64,000 nucleotides of DNA from Schauerella aestuarii (GCF_009866805.1 NZ_SIZW01000038.1:62001-126000); one strand, 5' to 3'. Positions 25,272-34,062 are shown, counted from the first letter of the stretch. Program-made: numbers and translations. The notes: a model not told the origin generated them from the letters alone.

Positions 25272-26168
25272 ATGCTTGCTTATCTGCTCAATCTGGCCAC
25301 GCTGATCTGCATCAATGCGGTACTGGCGATCACGCTCAACTTCATCATGGGCTACGCCGGGATCTTCTCGATCGCCCACGCGATATTCTTCGGGGTAGGC
25401 GCCTACACGGCCGCCTATTTTGCGCTGCACGCAAGCGCCTCGATCTTCCTGGCCATTCCCGTGGCCATGCTGATCGCCGCATTGATTTCACTGGTACTGG
25501 CCCTGCCGGCGCTGCGCGTGCGCGGCGAGTACTTCGTCGCCGCGTCGTTGGGCTTGCAGGTGCTGGGCGTTACGGTGTTTTCGGAATGGAAAGCCATCAC
25601 CGGCGGCCTGGGCGGCGTGATCGGCATTCCGCCCCCGGATGTGTTCGGTCATGAGGTAGTGGATCCGGTGGCGTTTCTTGCGCTCGCCGCCGCGTGCCTG
25701 GTGATCGTGCTGGTGGCGACCACGGCGCTGTTGCGCTCGAGTTTCGGGCGCAACCTGAAGGCGATTCGCGACAGCGAATCTGCCGCTCACGCCTTCGGCA
25801 AGAACGTGGCGGTGATCAAGACACTCTCGGTGATGATCTCGTCCGCGCTCGCTGCCGTCGCGGGTGCGCTGTACGCCTTCTACATGGGCTTCATCAACGT
25901 CGAGAGCTTCACACTGGAAACCTCCGTGCTGTTGATGGCGATGGTGATCATCGGCGGCACCGGTACGGTGGCCGGCCCGATCGTAGGCACCGTGCTGCTG
26001 ATGTTGCTGCCGGGGATCTTCAGCTATATGTCGTTTCTGCCGCAAACCGAGATCGGATCGATTCAACAGATCGCCTATGGCCTGGCGATGGTGTTGCTGA
26101 TGATCTATCGGCCCGGCGGCATCGTGGGCTCGGGCAAACGCGCCGCAGGCAAAGGAAAACCAGCATGA
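25272..26168 (+). CDS. Branched-chain-amino-acid-type ABC transporter permease (LivM type)
   Basis: A 298-residue inner-membrane permease. NFIMGYAGIFSIAHAIFFGV is the LivM signature, and the coupling loop reads SSFGRNLKAIRDSESAAHAF. The C-terminus (GLAMVLLMIYRPGGIVG) is typical of the family. It lacks the C-terminal ATPase fusion seen in some homologues. Its stop overlaps the next ATPase start by 4 bp (ATGA), indicating translational coupling of pore and motor subunits. Confidence 0.92.
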   Translation: MLAYLLNLATLICINAVLAITLNFIMGYAGIFSIAHAIFFGVGAYTAAYFALHASASIFLAIPVAMLIAALISLVLALPALRVRGEYFVAASLGLQVLGVTVFSEWKAITGGLGGVIGIPPPDVFGHEVVDPVAFLALAAACLVIVLVATTALLRSSFGRNLKAIRDSESAAHAFGKNVAVIKTLSVMISSALAAVAGALYAFYMGFINVESFTLETSVLLMAMVIIGGTGTVAGPIVGTVLLMLLPGIFSYMSFLPQTEIGSIQQIAYGLAMVLLMIYRPGGIVGSGKRAAGKGKPA

Positions 26169-26962
26169 ATGCCCTGCACGAACCAATCGCCTCACACGGC
26201 GCCCCGCCCCCCGATCACGACGTGCTGCTCAGCATTCGCCATTTGCGCAAGCGCTTCGGCGGATTGAAGGTGACGGACGACGTGTCGCTCGACCTGCGTG
26301 CCGGCATCGTCACCACGCTGGTGGGGCCCAATGGCGCAGGCAAAACCACGCTATTCAATCAAATCACCGGACACCTTCAGCCGGATGCAGGCGAAATCCT
26401 GTGGCAAGGCCGATCGCTGCTGGGCAAGAAGCACTTTCAGATCGCCAGGCTCGGATTGGCGCGCAGCTTTCAGGATCTGCGGTTGTTCAGCCAGATGACC
26501 GTACTGGAAAACGTGCTGACCGTGATGGAGCCGGTGTCGTGGTTGTGGCAGCCGGGCGGACGCAGCGGCCGATCGGAGCGCGAAGACCGCGTACGCACCA
26601 TTCTCGAGCGAACGGGGTTGGCGGATAAAGCCGAGACGCGGGCCGTGGATCTGGCGTACGCCGAGCGCAAGTTCCTGAGCATGGCCCGCATCATGGCGGC
26701 CGACGCGAAGATCTGGCTGCTGGACGAGCCGGCCTCCGGACTGGATCGCAGTTCGTACGAACGCTTTCTGGAACTGCTGCGCAGCGAAGTCCAGAAGGGA
26801 CTCACGGTGTGCATCATCGAACACAATCTGGACATCGTGATCGGCATTTCCGACCGCATCGCATTCCTCGACCAAGGACGGTTATTGGCCGATGGCCTGC
26901 CGGCGGACGTGTTGAACGACCCGCACCTGGCGGCCATCTACTTTGGGGATCAAGCGTCATGA
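26165..26962 (+). CDS. Branched-chain-amino-acid-type ABC transporter ATPase (LivG type)
   Basis: The true start is ATG 26165, inside the stop of the permease gene; the longer open frame upstream is a shadow. The 265-residue ATPase has an N-terminal tail of about 20 residues. Walker A is GPNGAGKTT (about 54-62) and Walker B is WLLDEPASGLD. A degenerate signature, LAYAERKFLSMARIM, stands where LSGGQ is usual, as in many LivG proteins. It powers import of the unknown acid. The second ATPase gene overlaps its stop. Confidence 0.92.
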   Translation: MNALHEPIASHGAPPPDHDVLLSIRHLRKRFGGLKVTDDVSLDLRAGIVTTLVGPNGAGKTTLFNQITGHLQPDAGEILWQGRSLLGKKHFQIARLGLARSFQDLRLFSQMTVLENVLTVMEPVSWLWQPGGRSGRSEREDRVRTILERTGLADKAETRAVDLAYAERKFLSMARIMAADAKIWLLDEPASGLDRSSYERFLELLRSEVQKGLTVCIIEHNLDIVIGISDRIAFLDQGRLLADGLPADVLNDPHLAAIYFGDQAS

Positions 26963-27696
26963 CGCCTCTCTCGCCGGCGGCAACGCCGCCTCGTCTTCTG
27001 GAGACCCGTGGGCTCGTGGTCGGATATGGCGGCCGCCCTGTGTTGCGCGATTTCGATTTCGACCTGCGGCCGGCCGAGGTGCTGTGCCTCATCGGTCACA
27101 ACGGCGCGGGCAAATCGACGCTGCTTAAAGCGCTGTTCGGTCTCGTGCCTCGGCAGGCGGGCGACATCCTGCTGGATGGCGCGCCATTGAACGTCGTGGA
27201 TCCTCGTAAGCTTACTGCCGCCGGCCTGTCGCTGGTGCCGGAAGGCCGCGGCATTTTCCCGGGGCTGACGGTAGCCGAAACCATGAAAATCGGGCTGTGG
27301 TCAGCCGGCGTGCCGCAAGCCGAGCGCGCATCGCGGCTGGACTGGGTGCTGTCGGTACTGCCGGCGCTCAAACAATTCTACGATCGGCGCGCAGGCACGC
27401 TGTCGGGCGGCCAACAGCAGATGGTGTCCATCGGACGCGCTCTGCTGAGCCAGCCGCGGTGCCTGCTGATGGATGAGCCGTCCATTGGGCTGGCACCGAA
27501 GCTGTTCCAGGATCTGCTGCAGCCCATTCGACAGTTGCAACGTGAGAATGGCATGGCGATCTTGCTCGTGGAACAGAACGTGAAGGAAGCCCTGAAGATT
27601 TCAGATCGCGTCATCGTGATGAAGTCCGGTGCCATCATCCGCGAGGCGCTGCCTGATGAATTGAACGACAACGCCAAACTGATGGCCTTGTACTGA
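26959..27696 (+). CDS. Branched-chain-amino-acid-type ABC transporter ATPase (LivF type)
   Basis: A 245-residue ATPase starting at ATG 26959, overlapping the LivG-type stop by 4 bp. It carries Walker A GHNGAGKST, a good signature LSGGQQQMVSIGRAL, and Walker B LLMDEPSIGLAP. The N-terminus RLLETRGLVVGYGGRPVL is typical of LivF. It forms the second half of the ATPase heterodimer. The acyl-CoA ligase gene begins 1 bp after its stop, linking uptake directly to activation of the substrate. Confidence 0.92.
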   Translation: MTPLSPAATPPRLLETRGLVVGYGGRPVLRDFDFDLRPAEVLCLIGHNGAGKSTLLKALFGLVPRQAGDILLDGAPLNVVDPRKLTAAGLSLVPEGRGIFPGLTVAETMKIGLWSAGVPQAERASRLDWVLSVLPALKQFYDRRAGTLSGGQQQMVSIGRALLSQPRCLLMDEPSIGLAPKLFQDLLQPIRQLQRENGMAILLVEQNVKEALKISDRVIVMKSGAIIREALPDELNDNAKLMALY

Positions 27697-27697
27697 C

Positions 27698-29329
27698 ATG
27701 AACGACGTTTACGCTGACGACATGCCGGTTTCCGCCGCCACGATGCCCGCATTGCTTGCCCATCACGTGCACACGCATGGCGACGCGATTGCCTTCATCG
27801 AGGGCGAGCGGGCGATCAGCTATCGCGAATTCGACCGGCAGGTTGCGAGCACGGCCGCCTGGCTGGTACAGCACGGCGTGCAACCCGGCGACCGGGTGGC
27901 CGTATGGCTGGTCAATCGCATGGAATGGCTTGCGATGTATTTCGGTCTGGCGCGCATCGGTGCCGCCATGATGACCTTGAATACGCGTTACCGCTCGCAC
28001 GAACTGGCCGACATTCTCGACCGCTCGCAGGCCAGCATGCTGGTGCTGCAGTTGGGCTTTCGCAAGATCGACTTTCCTGCCGTGCTGCGCGATGTGCCGC
28101 CGCATGCCGCGCGCGCCCTGCGCTCGGTGGCCGTGGTCGACGCAAATGAGCACCACATGCCACCCCACGTGCTGGGGCGCCCGACGGTTGCGTTTACGCT
28201 TGCTGACCTGCCCGACGCCGATACGCCCGATGTGTCGCGTCCCGATGCGACCAGCATCCTCTTCACCACATCGGGCACGACCAGCGCGCCCAAATTGGTG
28301 ATGCACCCGCAACGCACGGTCACCCTGCATGCGTTGCGTACTGCACGGGCCTACGGCGTGCTGGCCGACGACGCGCGGCTCCTGGCCGCCTTGCCGTTTT
28401 CCGGCGTGTTTGGCTTCAATTCGCTGATGTGTGCCTTTGCGGCTGGCCGACCCGTGATCGTGATGGACACGTTCGATGGTGCCGAGGCGGCCGCATTGAT
28501 CCAACGGCATTGCATTACCCATGTGTTCGGCAGCGATGAAATGTTCCAGCGCGTGATCGAGCACGCGACCTCCCCCGACGTACTCGCTTCGGCGCGGATG
28601 CTGGGCTTCGGCAACTTCCAGTCGCACGGCATGGACGATGCACAGGCGGCCTGGCAGCGCGGCATTCCCATGTTCGGACTGTACGGATCGAGCGAGGTGC
28701 AGGCGCTGTTTTCGGTGCAGCGCATGGAAGAGCCCGTGCCCGAACGCGTGAAAGGTGGCGGCATGCCCGCCAGCCGGAACCACGGCGCGCACATCCGCAT
28801 TCGCGATCTGGACAGCGGCGCGCTATTGGGTCCGGGCGCCAGCGGCGCCCTCGAGATCCGTGCCGACACCAACTTCATCGGCTACCTGAACGACCCGGAA
28901 GCCACCGCCAAAGCCATCGATGCGGACGGCTATTTTCGTACGGGCGACATCGCCTACCTGCGCGATGACGGGAGCTTCGTCTACGTCGCCCGACAGGGCG
29001 ACGCCATGCGGCTCTCCGGCTACCTGGTGAGCCCGGCCGAGATTGAAAATGTCATCCGGCAAACGCCGGGCGTGCAGGAAGTGCAGGTGGTGGCGGTCGA
29101 GATCGGCAAGCAGTTGCGGCCGGTGGCGTTCGTGATCGCCGCCACGGGCAGCACGCTGAGCGAAACCGAACTCAAGGCCGCCGCACAGACTGTGCTGGCG
29201 GCTTTCAAGGTGCCGGCGCATTTCTGGATCGAGGATGCGTTTCCCACCACGCAAAGCGCCAACGGCAACAAGATCCAGCGCGCCAAATTGCGCGCGCTGG
29301 CGCAGCAACGTGTGGCGGCCGGCGGCTGA
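27698..29329 (+). CDS. AMP-dependent acyl-CoA synthetase/ligase
   Basis: A 543-residue ANL-superfamily enzyme. The phosphate-binding P-loop is FTTSGTTSAPK (about residues 187-197), followed by the adenylation motif YGSSEV. The C-terminal hinge and lid include the YFRTGDIAYLRDDGSFVYVA stretch and the catalytic Lys in NGNKIQRAK. The reaction is acid + ATP + CoA to acyl-CoA + AMP + PPi. It begins 1 bp after the transporter ATPase, so it probably activates the imported acid. The hydrophobic acid-binding pocket cannot be read reliably, and aromatic, alicyclic and polycarboxylic acids remain possible. Confidence 0.92.
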   Translation: MNDVYADDMPVSAATMPALLAHHVHTHGDAIAFIEGERAISYREFDRQVASTAAWLVQHGVQPGDRVAVWLVNRMEWLAMYFGLARIGAAMMTLNTRYRSHELADILDRSQASMLVLQLGFRKIDFPAVLRDVPPHAARALRSVAVVDANEHHMPPHVLGRPTVAFTLADLPDADTPDVSRPDATSILFTTSGTTSAPKLVMHPQRTVTLHALRTARAYGVLADDARLLAALPFSGVFGFNSLMCAFAAGRPVIVMDTFDGAEAAALIQRHCITHVFGSDEMFQRVIEHATSPDVLASARMLGFGNFQSHGMDDAQAAWQRGIPMFGLYGSSEVQALFSVQRMEEPVPERVKGGGMPASRNHGAHIRIRDLDSGALLGPGASGALEIRADTNFIGYLNDPEATAKAIDADGYFRTGDIAYLRDDGSFVYVARQGDAMRLSGYLVSPAEIENVIRQTPGVQEVQVVAVEIGKQLRPVAFVIAATGSTLSETELKAAAQTVLAAFKVPAHFWIEDAFPTTQSANGNKIQRAKLRALAQQRVAAGG

Positions 29330-29360
29330 TTCGCCCTCCTATTCTCAGGCAGAAAACATC

Positions 29361-29852
29361 ATGAGCACCCTTTATCTCGACGATTTCAAACCGGGCCAGG
29401 TTTTCGTCAGCAGCGCACGCACCATTACCGAAGGCGATCTGACTTTTTTCTCGATGCTGTCGGGCGACTGGAATCCGATTCACTGCGACAGTGAATTCGC
29501 GCGCCATACCCGCTACGAACAGCGCATCGTGCATGGCGCGCTGGGCATCGCGTGGTGCACCGGCATGCTGCATCAACTCGGCATTTTCGAGAAATCGGCG
29601 ATCGCCATGCTGGGGCTGCGGCAGTGGCAGTTTCTGAAGCCCCTCCTGATTGGCAACACGGTTCATCTCGAACTCGACATCCTGACCGTGGAACCGGGCA
29701 AAAGCGGGCGCAGCGGCAAGCTGGGGCGCCGGTTTCGACTGATCAACCAGGACGGTGAACTGGCTCAGGACGGCGAAAGCGATGTGCTGGTGCTCACCCG
29801 GGAAGGCGCACGCCAGCAAGGGATCGAGGTCGACCCTCCGCGCGCGGAATGA
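29361..29852 (+). CDS. MaoC-family (R)-specific enoyl-CoA hydratase-like protein
   Basis: A 163-residue single hot-dog domain. The hydratase-2 motif is clear: SGDWNPIHCD with catalytic Asp36 and His41, followed by RIVHGALG. Proteins of this type add water to 2-enoyl-CoA to give (R)-3-hydroxyacyl-CoA, which the operon's MFE-2-like SDR could then oxidise. A related use is hydration of unsaturated dicarboxylyl-CoA. It follows the CoA ligase by 31 bp. No acyl-CoA dehydrogenase or thiolase is present in the operon, so the substrate may already be unsaturated or the missing steps may be encoded elsewhere. Confidence 0.9.
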   Translation: MSTLYLDDFKPGQVFVSSARTITEGDLTFFSMLSGDWNPIHCDSEFARHTRYEQRIVHGALGIAWCTGMLHQLGIFEKSAIAMLGLRQWQFLKPLLIGNTVHLELDILTVEPGKSGRSGKLGRRFRLINQDGELAQDGESDVLVLTREGARQQGIEVDPPRAE

Positions 29853-29876
29853 ATGTCCAGGCGGTAAGATCGGCGC

Positions 29877-31061
29877 ATGCCTACTATCGCTACCCCAGCC
29901 TTCACCGAATCAACCTTCATCGCCTCAGTGGTCACGACTGCGCCATCCTGCCCGCCATCCCTGGCTCGCCGCGCTCTGGGCGTCTGCGCAGCGATGCTGG
30001 CCGTGCTCATCGCGGGTTGCGCCACACCGGTCGCCACGCCACCCGAGCGCACGCCGGATCAGGTGCGCAGCGAAATCGAGCAGTTGATGCCGCCAAAGGT
30101 TGCGGATCGTTCGGGCTGGGCCCGGGATATCTATGTGGCCTTTTCAACGCAGGACATTGCCACCACGCGCGAAAACCTGTGCGCAGCCCTGTCGGTTACC
30201 GAGCAGGAATCCACGTTCCAGGCTGATCCGCCGGTGGCCGGTCTGGCGCGCATCGCCCGGGCCGAGATCGATCGCCGCGCCCAGTCGCTGCACGTACCCG
30301 CCTTTCTCGTCGATGCCGCGCTCGGCATTCGATCGTCCAACGGCAAAACGTACGGCGAGCGCCTGCGCACGGTCAAAACCGAGAAAGGCTTGAGCGAGAT
30401 CTTCGATGATTTCGTCAGCATGGTGCCGCTGGGCCGGCAACTGTTCGGCGGCTTCAATCCAGTCCGCACCGGGGGGCCGATGCAGGTCAGCATTGCCTTC
30501 GCGCAATCGCATGCAGCCGACTACCCCTACCCCGTCGCCGGCACCTTGCGCGACGAGGTGTTTACCCGGCGCGGCGGCATGTACTTCGGCATCGGGCATC
30601 TGCTGGGCTACCCCGCCAACTACGACAAGCTGATCTACCGCTATGCGGATTTCAACGCCGGCTGGTATGCCAGCCGCAACGCCGGTTTTCAAAGCGCCGT
30701 GTCGCAGGCCTCGGGGATCACCTTGGCCCTGGATGGCGACTTGATTACGCCGGGATCGCGCAACGCGGGCCAGACCGAACTCGCGGTACGCGCGCTCGGC
30801 CGCCAGATCGAGATGAACGACAGCGCCATTCGGCGCGATCTGGAACGCGGTGACACCCTCGAATTCGAGCAGACGGAGGTGTACGAGCGCGTATTCGCGT
30901 TGGCCGAACGCACGACCCGCCGCACACTGCCGCGCGCCGTGTTGCCCGGCATCAAGCTGGAAAGTCCGAAGATCACGCGTCCGCTCACCACTGCATGGTT
31001 TGCGAATCGCGTGGAGGGCCGATGGCAACAATGCATGACGCGCGGCAGCGCGGGCGGCTAA
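29877..31061 (+). CDS. DUF1615 family lipoprotein
   Basis: A 394-residue protein with a lipobox VLIAGC (Cys48) after a hydrophobic run (ALGVCAAMLAVLIAG). Before it lies an unusually long polar N-terminus of about 30 residues. A GTG at 29928 would shorten this and give a more normal signal, but neither start has a good ribosome site. The mature part matches the DUF1615 family by eye, with SVTEQESTFQADPPVAGLAR and RRGGMYFGIGHLLGYPANYD, the first suggesting a lytic-transglycosylase-like Glu. It is only 24 bp after the MaoC gene and may be transcribed with that operon, though a cell-envelope role seems unrelated. Confidence 0.8.
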   Translation: MPTIATPAFTESTFIASVVTTAPSCPPSLARRALGVCAAMLAVLIAGCATPVATPPERTPDQVRSEIEQLMPPKVADRSGWARDIYVAFSTQDIATTRENLCAALSVTEQESTFQADPPVAGLARIARAEIDRRAQSLHVPAFLVDAALGIRSSNGKTYGERLRTVKTEKGLSEIFDDFVSMVPLGRQLFGGFNPVRTGGPMQVSIAFAQSHAADYPYPVAGTLRDEVFTRRGGMYFGIGHLLGYPANYDKLIYRYADFNAGWYASRNAGFQSAVSQASGITLALDGDLITPGSRNAGQTELAVRALGRQIEMNDSAIRRDLERGDTLEFEQTEVYERVFALAERTTRRTLPRAVLPGIKLESPKITRPLTTAWFANRVEGRWQQCMTRGSAGG

Positions 31062-31111
31062 TGTACGGGGTTCACGCGAAGGGCTCACTCGGCATCGGCC
31101 AGGATTAGTCG

Positions 31112-31140
31112 TTGTGCAAATGAAACCCATTTGCAATAAT
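31112..31140 (+). promoter_or_regulatory. Promoter with embedded Fur box
   Basis: A 21-bp dyad, TGCAAATG (31115-31122) with CATTTGCA (31128-31135) around 5 bp, closely resembles Fur boxes of betaproteobacterial iron genes. It overlaps a promoter-like pair, TTGTGC (31112-31117) and AATAAT (31135-31140), 17 bp apart. Iron-loaded Fur bound here would block polymerase, so the YncE-like gene at 31245 is likely induced by iron limitation. Confidence 0.6.
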
Positions 31141-31244
31141 GTTGCCTCTTCTGCGGGTGCCCATGCACGCGAATCGCGGCAGTGGTGTGTTTTCCCACGG
31201 CGCTTCGCGCGGCGCATCCCCCATCTATATAGGATCGAGACACA

Positions 31245-32432
31245 ATGAAAATCGTACGTAGAACCTTGAAGCTGACCTTCGGCGCGGCAATGCTTGCCGC
31301 CACGCTCGCGGCATGCTCGACAGGCTCTAACACCCCCGCGCAATCGAGCACCGCAGGCGCCCCGGTCGCCACAAACGCGCCCCAGCGTTCGGATGTGCAG
31401 CGCCAACCGCTGGCACGCGGACTGTACGAATTGGCCTATAGCGCCAAGCAAGACGCCGTGTTCGTCGCCTCCTCGGGTGGCTTCGGCGCCGACGCCGCGC
31501 CTTCGAAAGTGCTGCGTCTGAATCCTGAAACCTTGCAGACCGTGAACGAAATCGGCCTCGAGCGTAAAGCGTTTGGTGTGGTGCTGGACGATCAGGCCAA
31601 CCGCCTATACGTCGGCAACACCGTGGACACCTCGGTCACCGTGGTGGACACCGCGAACAACCGCGTCGTGGGCACGGTGCAGTTGATGGAGAAGGTCAAG
31701 AACAAGGACGGCAAGGAAGCCTACACGCACGACTTGCGCGAGCTGGTCGTCGATAGCCCGCGCCATCGTCTGTATGTGACGGGCCATTCTGCCGAAGGCA
31801 GCGTGTTGTTCGTGGTCGATACGCGCACCCTGAAAGTGATCAAGACCATTCCTGGCCTCGGTAAAGCCAAGGCGCCGGGCTTGTTCCTGGATGCCAAAAA
31901 TCACCGCATCTTCACGTCCAACCTGCTGGGCGAAGTGGTGATTGTGGACACGCGTTCGTTGGCTGTGACCCGCCGCATTCAGACGTCGGCCGCGCAACCG
32001 ATGAATATTGTGTTCGACAACAAGACCGGCCGACTCTTCGCGACCGATCAGGGTGCCGAGAACATCACGAAATACATGGCGAAGGTCGCGCCCGACTACA
32101 AGGCGCAACATCCGGGCAATCGCGTGCTGGTGCTGGACGTCAAAAGTGGCAAGGAAGTCGACAGCATCCCCACCGATACGGGCCCGCTCGCGCTCAAGCT
32201 GGATTCGCAGCGCAATCGCCTTTACGTGACGAATCGCATGGCCGGCACGGTTTCGGTGTTCAACAGCAGCACCTATGTGCTCGTCGATACGATCACCCTG
32301 CCCGATCATCCGCAAAGCCTGGCGTTGGACGAAGGCCGCAACGTGTTGTACGTGACGGTCAAGAACAACAAGGACAAGCCGAAAGACGCGAAGGAAGACG
32401 TGGTACGCGTCACGCTGCCAAACCTGCGTTAA
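31245..32432 (+). CDS. YncE-like beta-propeller lipoprotein
   Basis: A 395-residue protein with a lipoprotein signal (MKIVRRTLKLTFGAAMLAAT, lipobox LAAC, Cys24). The mature part consists of repeats of a beta-propeller blade: NRLYVGNTVDTSVTVVDTAN, HRLYVTGHSAEGSVLFVVDT, RLFATDQGAENITKY and NRLYVTNRMAGTVSVF. The closest family is YncE/YVTN (seven blades), periplasmic proteins of uncertain function. In Escherichia coli yncE is iron-regulated, and here a Fur-box-like dyad lies about 110 bp upstream, so the same control is likely. A terminator follows at 32537-32575. No TonB-dependent receptor gene is adjacent. Confidence 0.88.
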   Translation: MKIVRRTLKLTFGAAMLAATLAACSTGSNTPAQSSTAGAPVATNAPQRSDVQRQPLARGLYELAYSAKQDAVFVASSGGFGADAAPSKVLRLNPETLQTVNEIGLERKAFGVVLDDQANRLYVGNTVDTSVTVVDTANNRVVGTVQLMEKVKNKDGKEAYTHDLRELVVDSPRHRLYVTGHSAEGSVLFVVDTRTLKVIKTIPGLGKAKAPGLFLDAKNHRIFTSNLLGEVVIVDTRSLAVTRRIQTSAAQPMNIVFDNKTGRLFATDQGAENITKYMAKVAPDYKAQHPGNRVLVLDVKSGKEVDSIPTDTGPLALKLDSQRNRLYVTNRMAGTVSVFNSSTYVLVDTITLPDHPQSLALDEGRNVLYVTVKNNKDKPKDAKEDVVRVTLPNLR

Positions 32433-32536
32433 GACGCGTCGCCCAAGCTGCTCGCTGCGCTGAAACGCGCGGGCAGCGCGCGGCATGCGATGCATGGCAT
32501 CCAACTGCATCGCCGCGCAAACGCTGGCTTTGCGTC

Positions 32537-32575
32537 ACTGCCTCAGCTCGAAACGGCTGGGGCAGTTTCATTTTC
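32537..32575 (+). terminator. Rho-independent terminator after the YncE-like gene
   Basis: The stem ACTGCC-T-CAGC (32537-32547) pairs with GCTG-G-GGCAGT (32556-32566), and TTTCATTTTC follows. It lies about 105 bp after the stop of the YncE-like lipoprotein. The rest of the 290-bp gap (32433-32722) holds no gene and ends with the arsR promoter. Confidence 0.7.
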
Positions 32576-32688
32576 AACCTTTGCCCGAGATCGAAACCGA
32601 TTCGGCATCCGTAAGCGGGGCGTATCGCCGTTGGCACCAGACGCAGTTGGCGCCGGACGCAGTCGGCAACAGACTTTCGGCCAAATTA

Positions 32689-32716
32689 TTGACATATCGG
32701 GAAATCCAGATATAAT
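32689..32716 (+). promoter_or_regulatory. Consensus promoter of arsR with overlapping operator; leaderless transcript
   Basis: TTGACA (32689-32694) and TATAAT (32711-32716) are both perfect consensus, 16 bp apart. The start codon begins at 32723, about 7 bp after the -10, so transcription should start at or next to the ATG and the mRNA would be leaderless. The 20-bp dyad ATATCGGGAAATCCAGATAT (32694-32713) covers the spacer and most of the -10, so a bound ArsR repressor would block polymerase. Confidence 0.75.
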
Positions 32717-32722
32717 CGACTT

Positions 32723-33025
32723 ATGGACTTACTCGAAGTATTCAAAGCCCTCTCCAACCGCACACGCTTGGAAATCTTGAAGGGTTTGAAGGATCCGGCC
32801 AACAGCTTTCCTCCTCAGGATGAAGGTGACGTCAATACGGTGGGCGTGTGTGTGAGCAGCATTCAAGAAGGTGTGGGACTGTCGCAGTCGACGGTGTCCG
32901 ATTATCTTGCAACGCTGCAACGGGCCGGTTTGGTCGAAGTCAGACGTATCGGCCAGTGGACGTATTACAAGCGGAATGAAGCAACCATCAGTGCACTCGC
33001 CGAACGCATCGGACGAGACCTGTAG
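32723..33025 (+). CDS. ArsR-family transcriptional regulator
   Basis: A 100-residue winged-helix repressor. The N-terminal helices are [17 protein letters not shown], the recognition helix region is [20 protein letters not shown], and the wing is [14 protein letters not shown]. Only one cysteine (in GVCVSS) is present and there is no CxC metal motif, so it may sense something other than a metal ion, like SdpR-type or redox-responsive members. It has no Shine-Dalgarno and begins at the predicted transcription start. It lies 62 bp before a quinone oxidoreductase gene, and both genes are preceded by versions of the same 20-bp palindrome. Confidence 0.9.
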   Translation: MDLLEVFKALSNRTRLEILKGLKDPANSFPPQDEGDVNTVGVCVSSIQEGVGLSQSTVSDYLATLQRAGLVEVRRIGQWTYYKRNEATISALAERIGRDL

Positions 33026-33041
33026 ATTTTTTTGCCCTTTT

Positions 33042-33061
33042 ATATCGAGATTTCTCGATAT
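33042..33061. promoter_or_regulatory. 20-bp perfect palindrome, second ArsR operator
   Basis: ATATCGAGA and TCTCGATAT flank two T residues to form a perfect dyad, 17 bp after the arsR stop and 27 bp before the quinone oxidoreductase start. It matches the dyad in the arsR promoter at 15 of 20 positions. It probably lets ArsR control the second gene separately or block read-through. As RNA it would also form a hairpin. Confidence 0.7.
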
Positions 33062-33087
33062 CCCTTTTTACAGAAATGAGGAATACC

Positions 33088-34062
33088 ATGAAAGCAGTCG
33101 TTCTCAAGTCATTTGGCGGCCCGGATTCGTTCGAACTGCGTGACGTCCCCAAGCCAGTCCCGCACGCAGGCGAAGTTCTTGTGCGGGTACATGCCACGTC
33201 CATCAGCCCGCTGGATTTCCAGGTTCGCCGTGGCGACTATCCCGACCTGGTGAAGCTCCCGGCCATTACCGGACACGACGTGTCGGGCGTGGTTGAAGCG
33301 GTTGGGCCCGGCGTGACGTCCTTCTCGCCTGGAGATGAGGTGTGGTACACGCCGCAAATCTTCGACGGGCAAGGAAGTTATGCCGAATATCACGTTGCAG
33401 CCGAAAACATCATCGCCAAAAAGCCGGCTTCGCTAAGCCATCTTGAAGCGGCAAGCCTGAGCCTGGTTGGCGGCACCGCGTGGGAAGCACTCGTGGTGCG
33501 TGCGGGGCTGCGCGTGGGCGAAAGCATTCTGATCCACGGCGGTGCGGGCGGCGTCGGCCATGTGGCGGTCCAGTTGGCAAAAGCCATCGGGGCACGGGTC
33601 TTCACGACCGTGCGCGACGCGAACGCCGAGTTCGTGAAGGGCCTGGGTGCCGACGTGACGATCGACTACGAAAAGGAAGATTACGTCGATGCCATCATGC
33701 GCGAAACCGCTGGCCGCGGCGTCGATGTCGTGTTCGACACCATCGGTGGCAATGCGTTGTCGCGCAGTCCGGACGCCCTTGCGCAACTTGGCCGCGTGAT
33801 CTCGATCGTGGATACTGCGCAGCCTCAAAACCTGATTCAAGCCTGGGGCAAGAACGCGAGTTATCACTTCATTTTCACACGGCAAAATCGCGGCAAGCTC
33901 GATGAGTTGACGGCGTTGATCGAGCGGGGACAACTGCGCCCGCATGTGGGTGCCGTTTATGCGCTGGCCGACGTGCCGCGCGCTCATGCCCGTCTGGAAA
34001 GTCCGAGCAACGGCCTGATCGGCAAGATTGCGATTGCGGTCGATCCTGGACTTATGTCGTAG
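33088..34062 (+). CDS. NADPH:quinone oxidoreductase-like MDR-superfamily protein
   Basis: A 324-residue medium-chain dehydrogenase/reductase. ATG 33088 is chosen over 33076 because GAGGA (33078-33082) sits 5 bp before it. The N-terminal GroES-like domain begins [20 protein letters not shown]. The Rossmann domain has the NADPH motif [15 protein letters not shown]. Cysteine ligands for structural or catalytic zinc are missing, so it is the zeta-crystallin/quinone reductase type rather than an alcohol dehydrogenase. It is likely repressed by the preceding ArsR and may detoxify quinones or enones. Its end overlaps the convergent HxlR gene by 11 bp. Confidence 0.9.
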   Translation: MKAVVLKSFGGPDSFELRDVPKPVPHAGEVLVRVHATSISPLDFQVRRGDYPDLVKLPAITGHDVSGVVEAVGPGVTSFSPGDEVWYTPQIFDGQGSYAEYHVAAENIIAKKPASLSHLEAASLSLVGGTAWEALVVRAGLRVGESILIHGGAGGVGHVAVQLAKAIGARVFTTVRDANAEFVKGLGADVTIDYEKEDYVDAIMRETAGRGVDVVFDTIGGNALSRSPDALAQLGRVISIVDTAQPQNLIQAWGKNASYHFIFTRQNRGKLDELTALIERGQLRPHVGAVYALADVPRAHARLESPSNGLIGKIAIAVDPGLMS

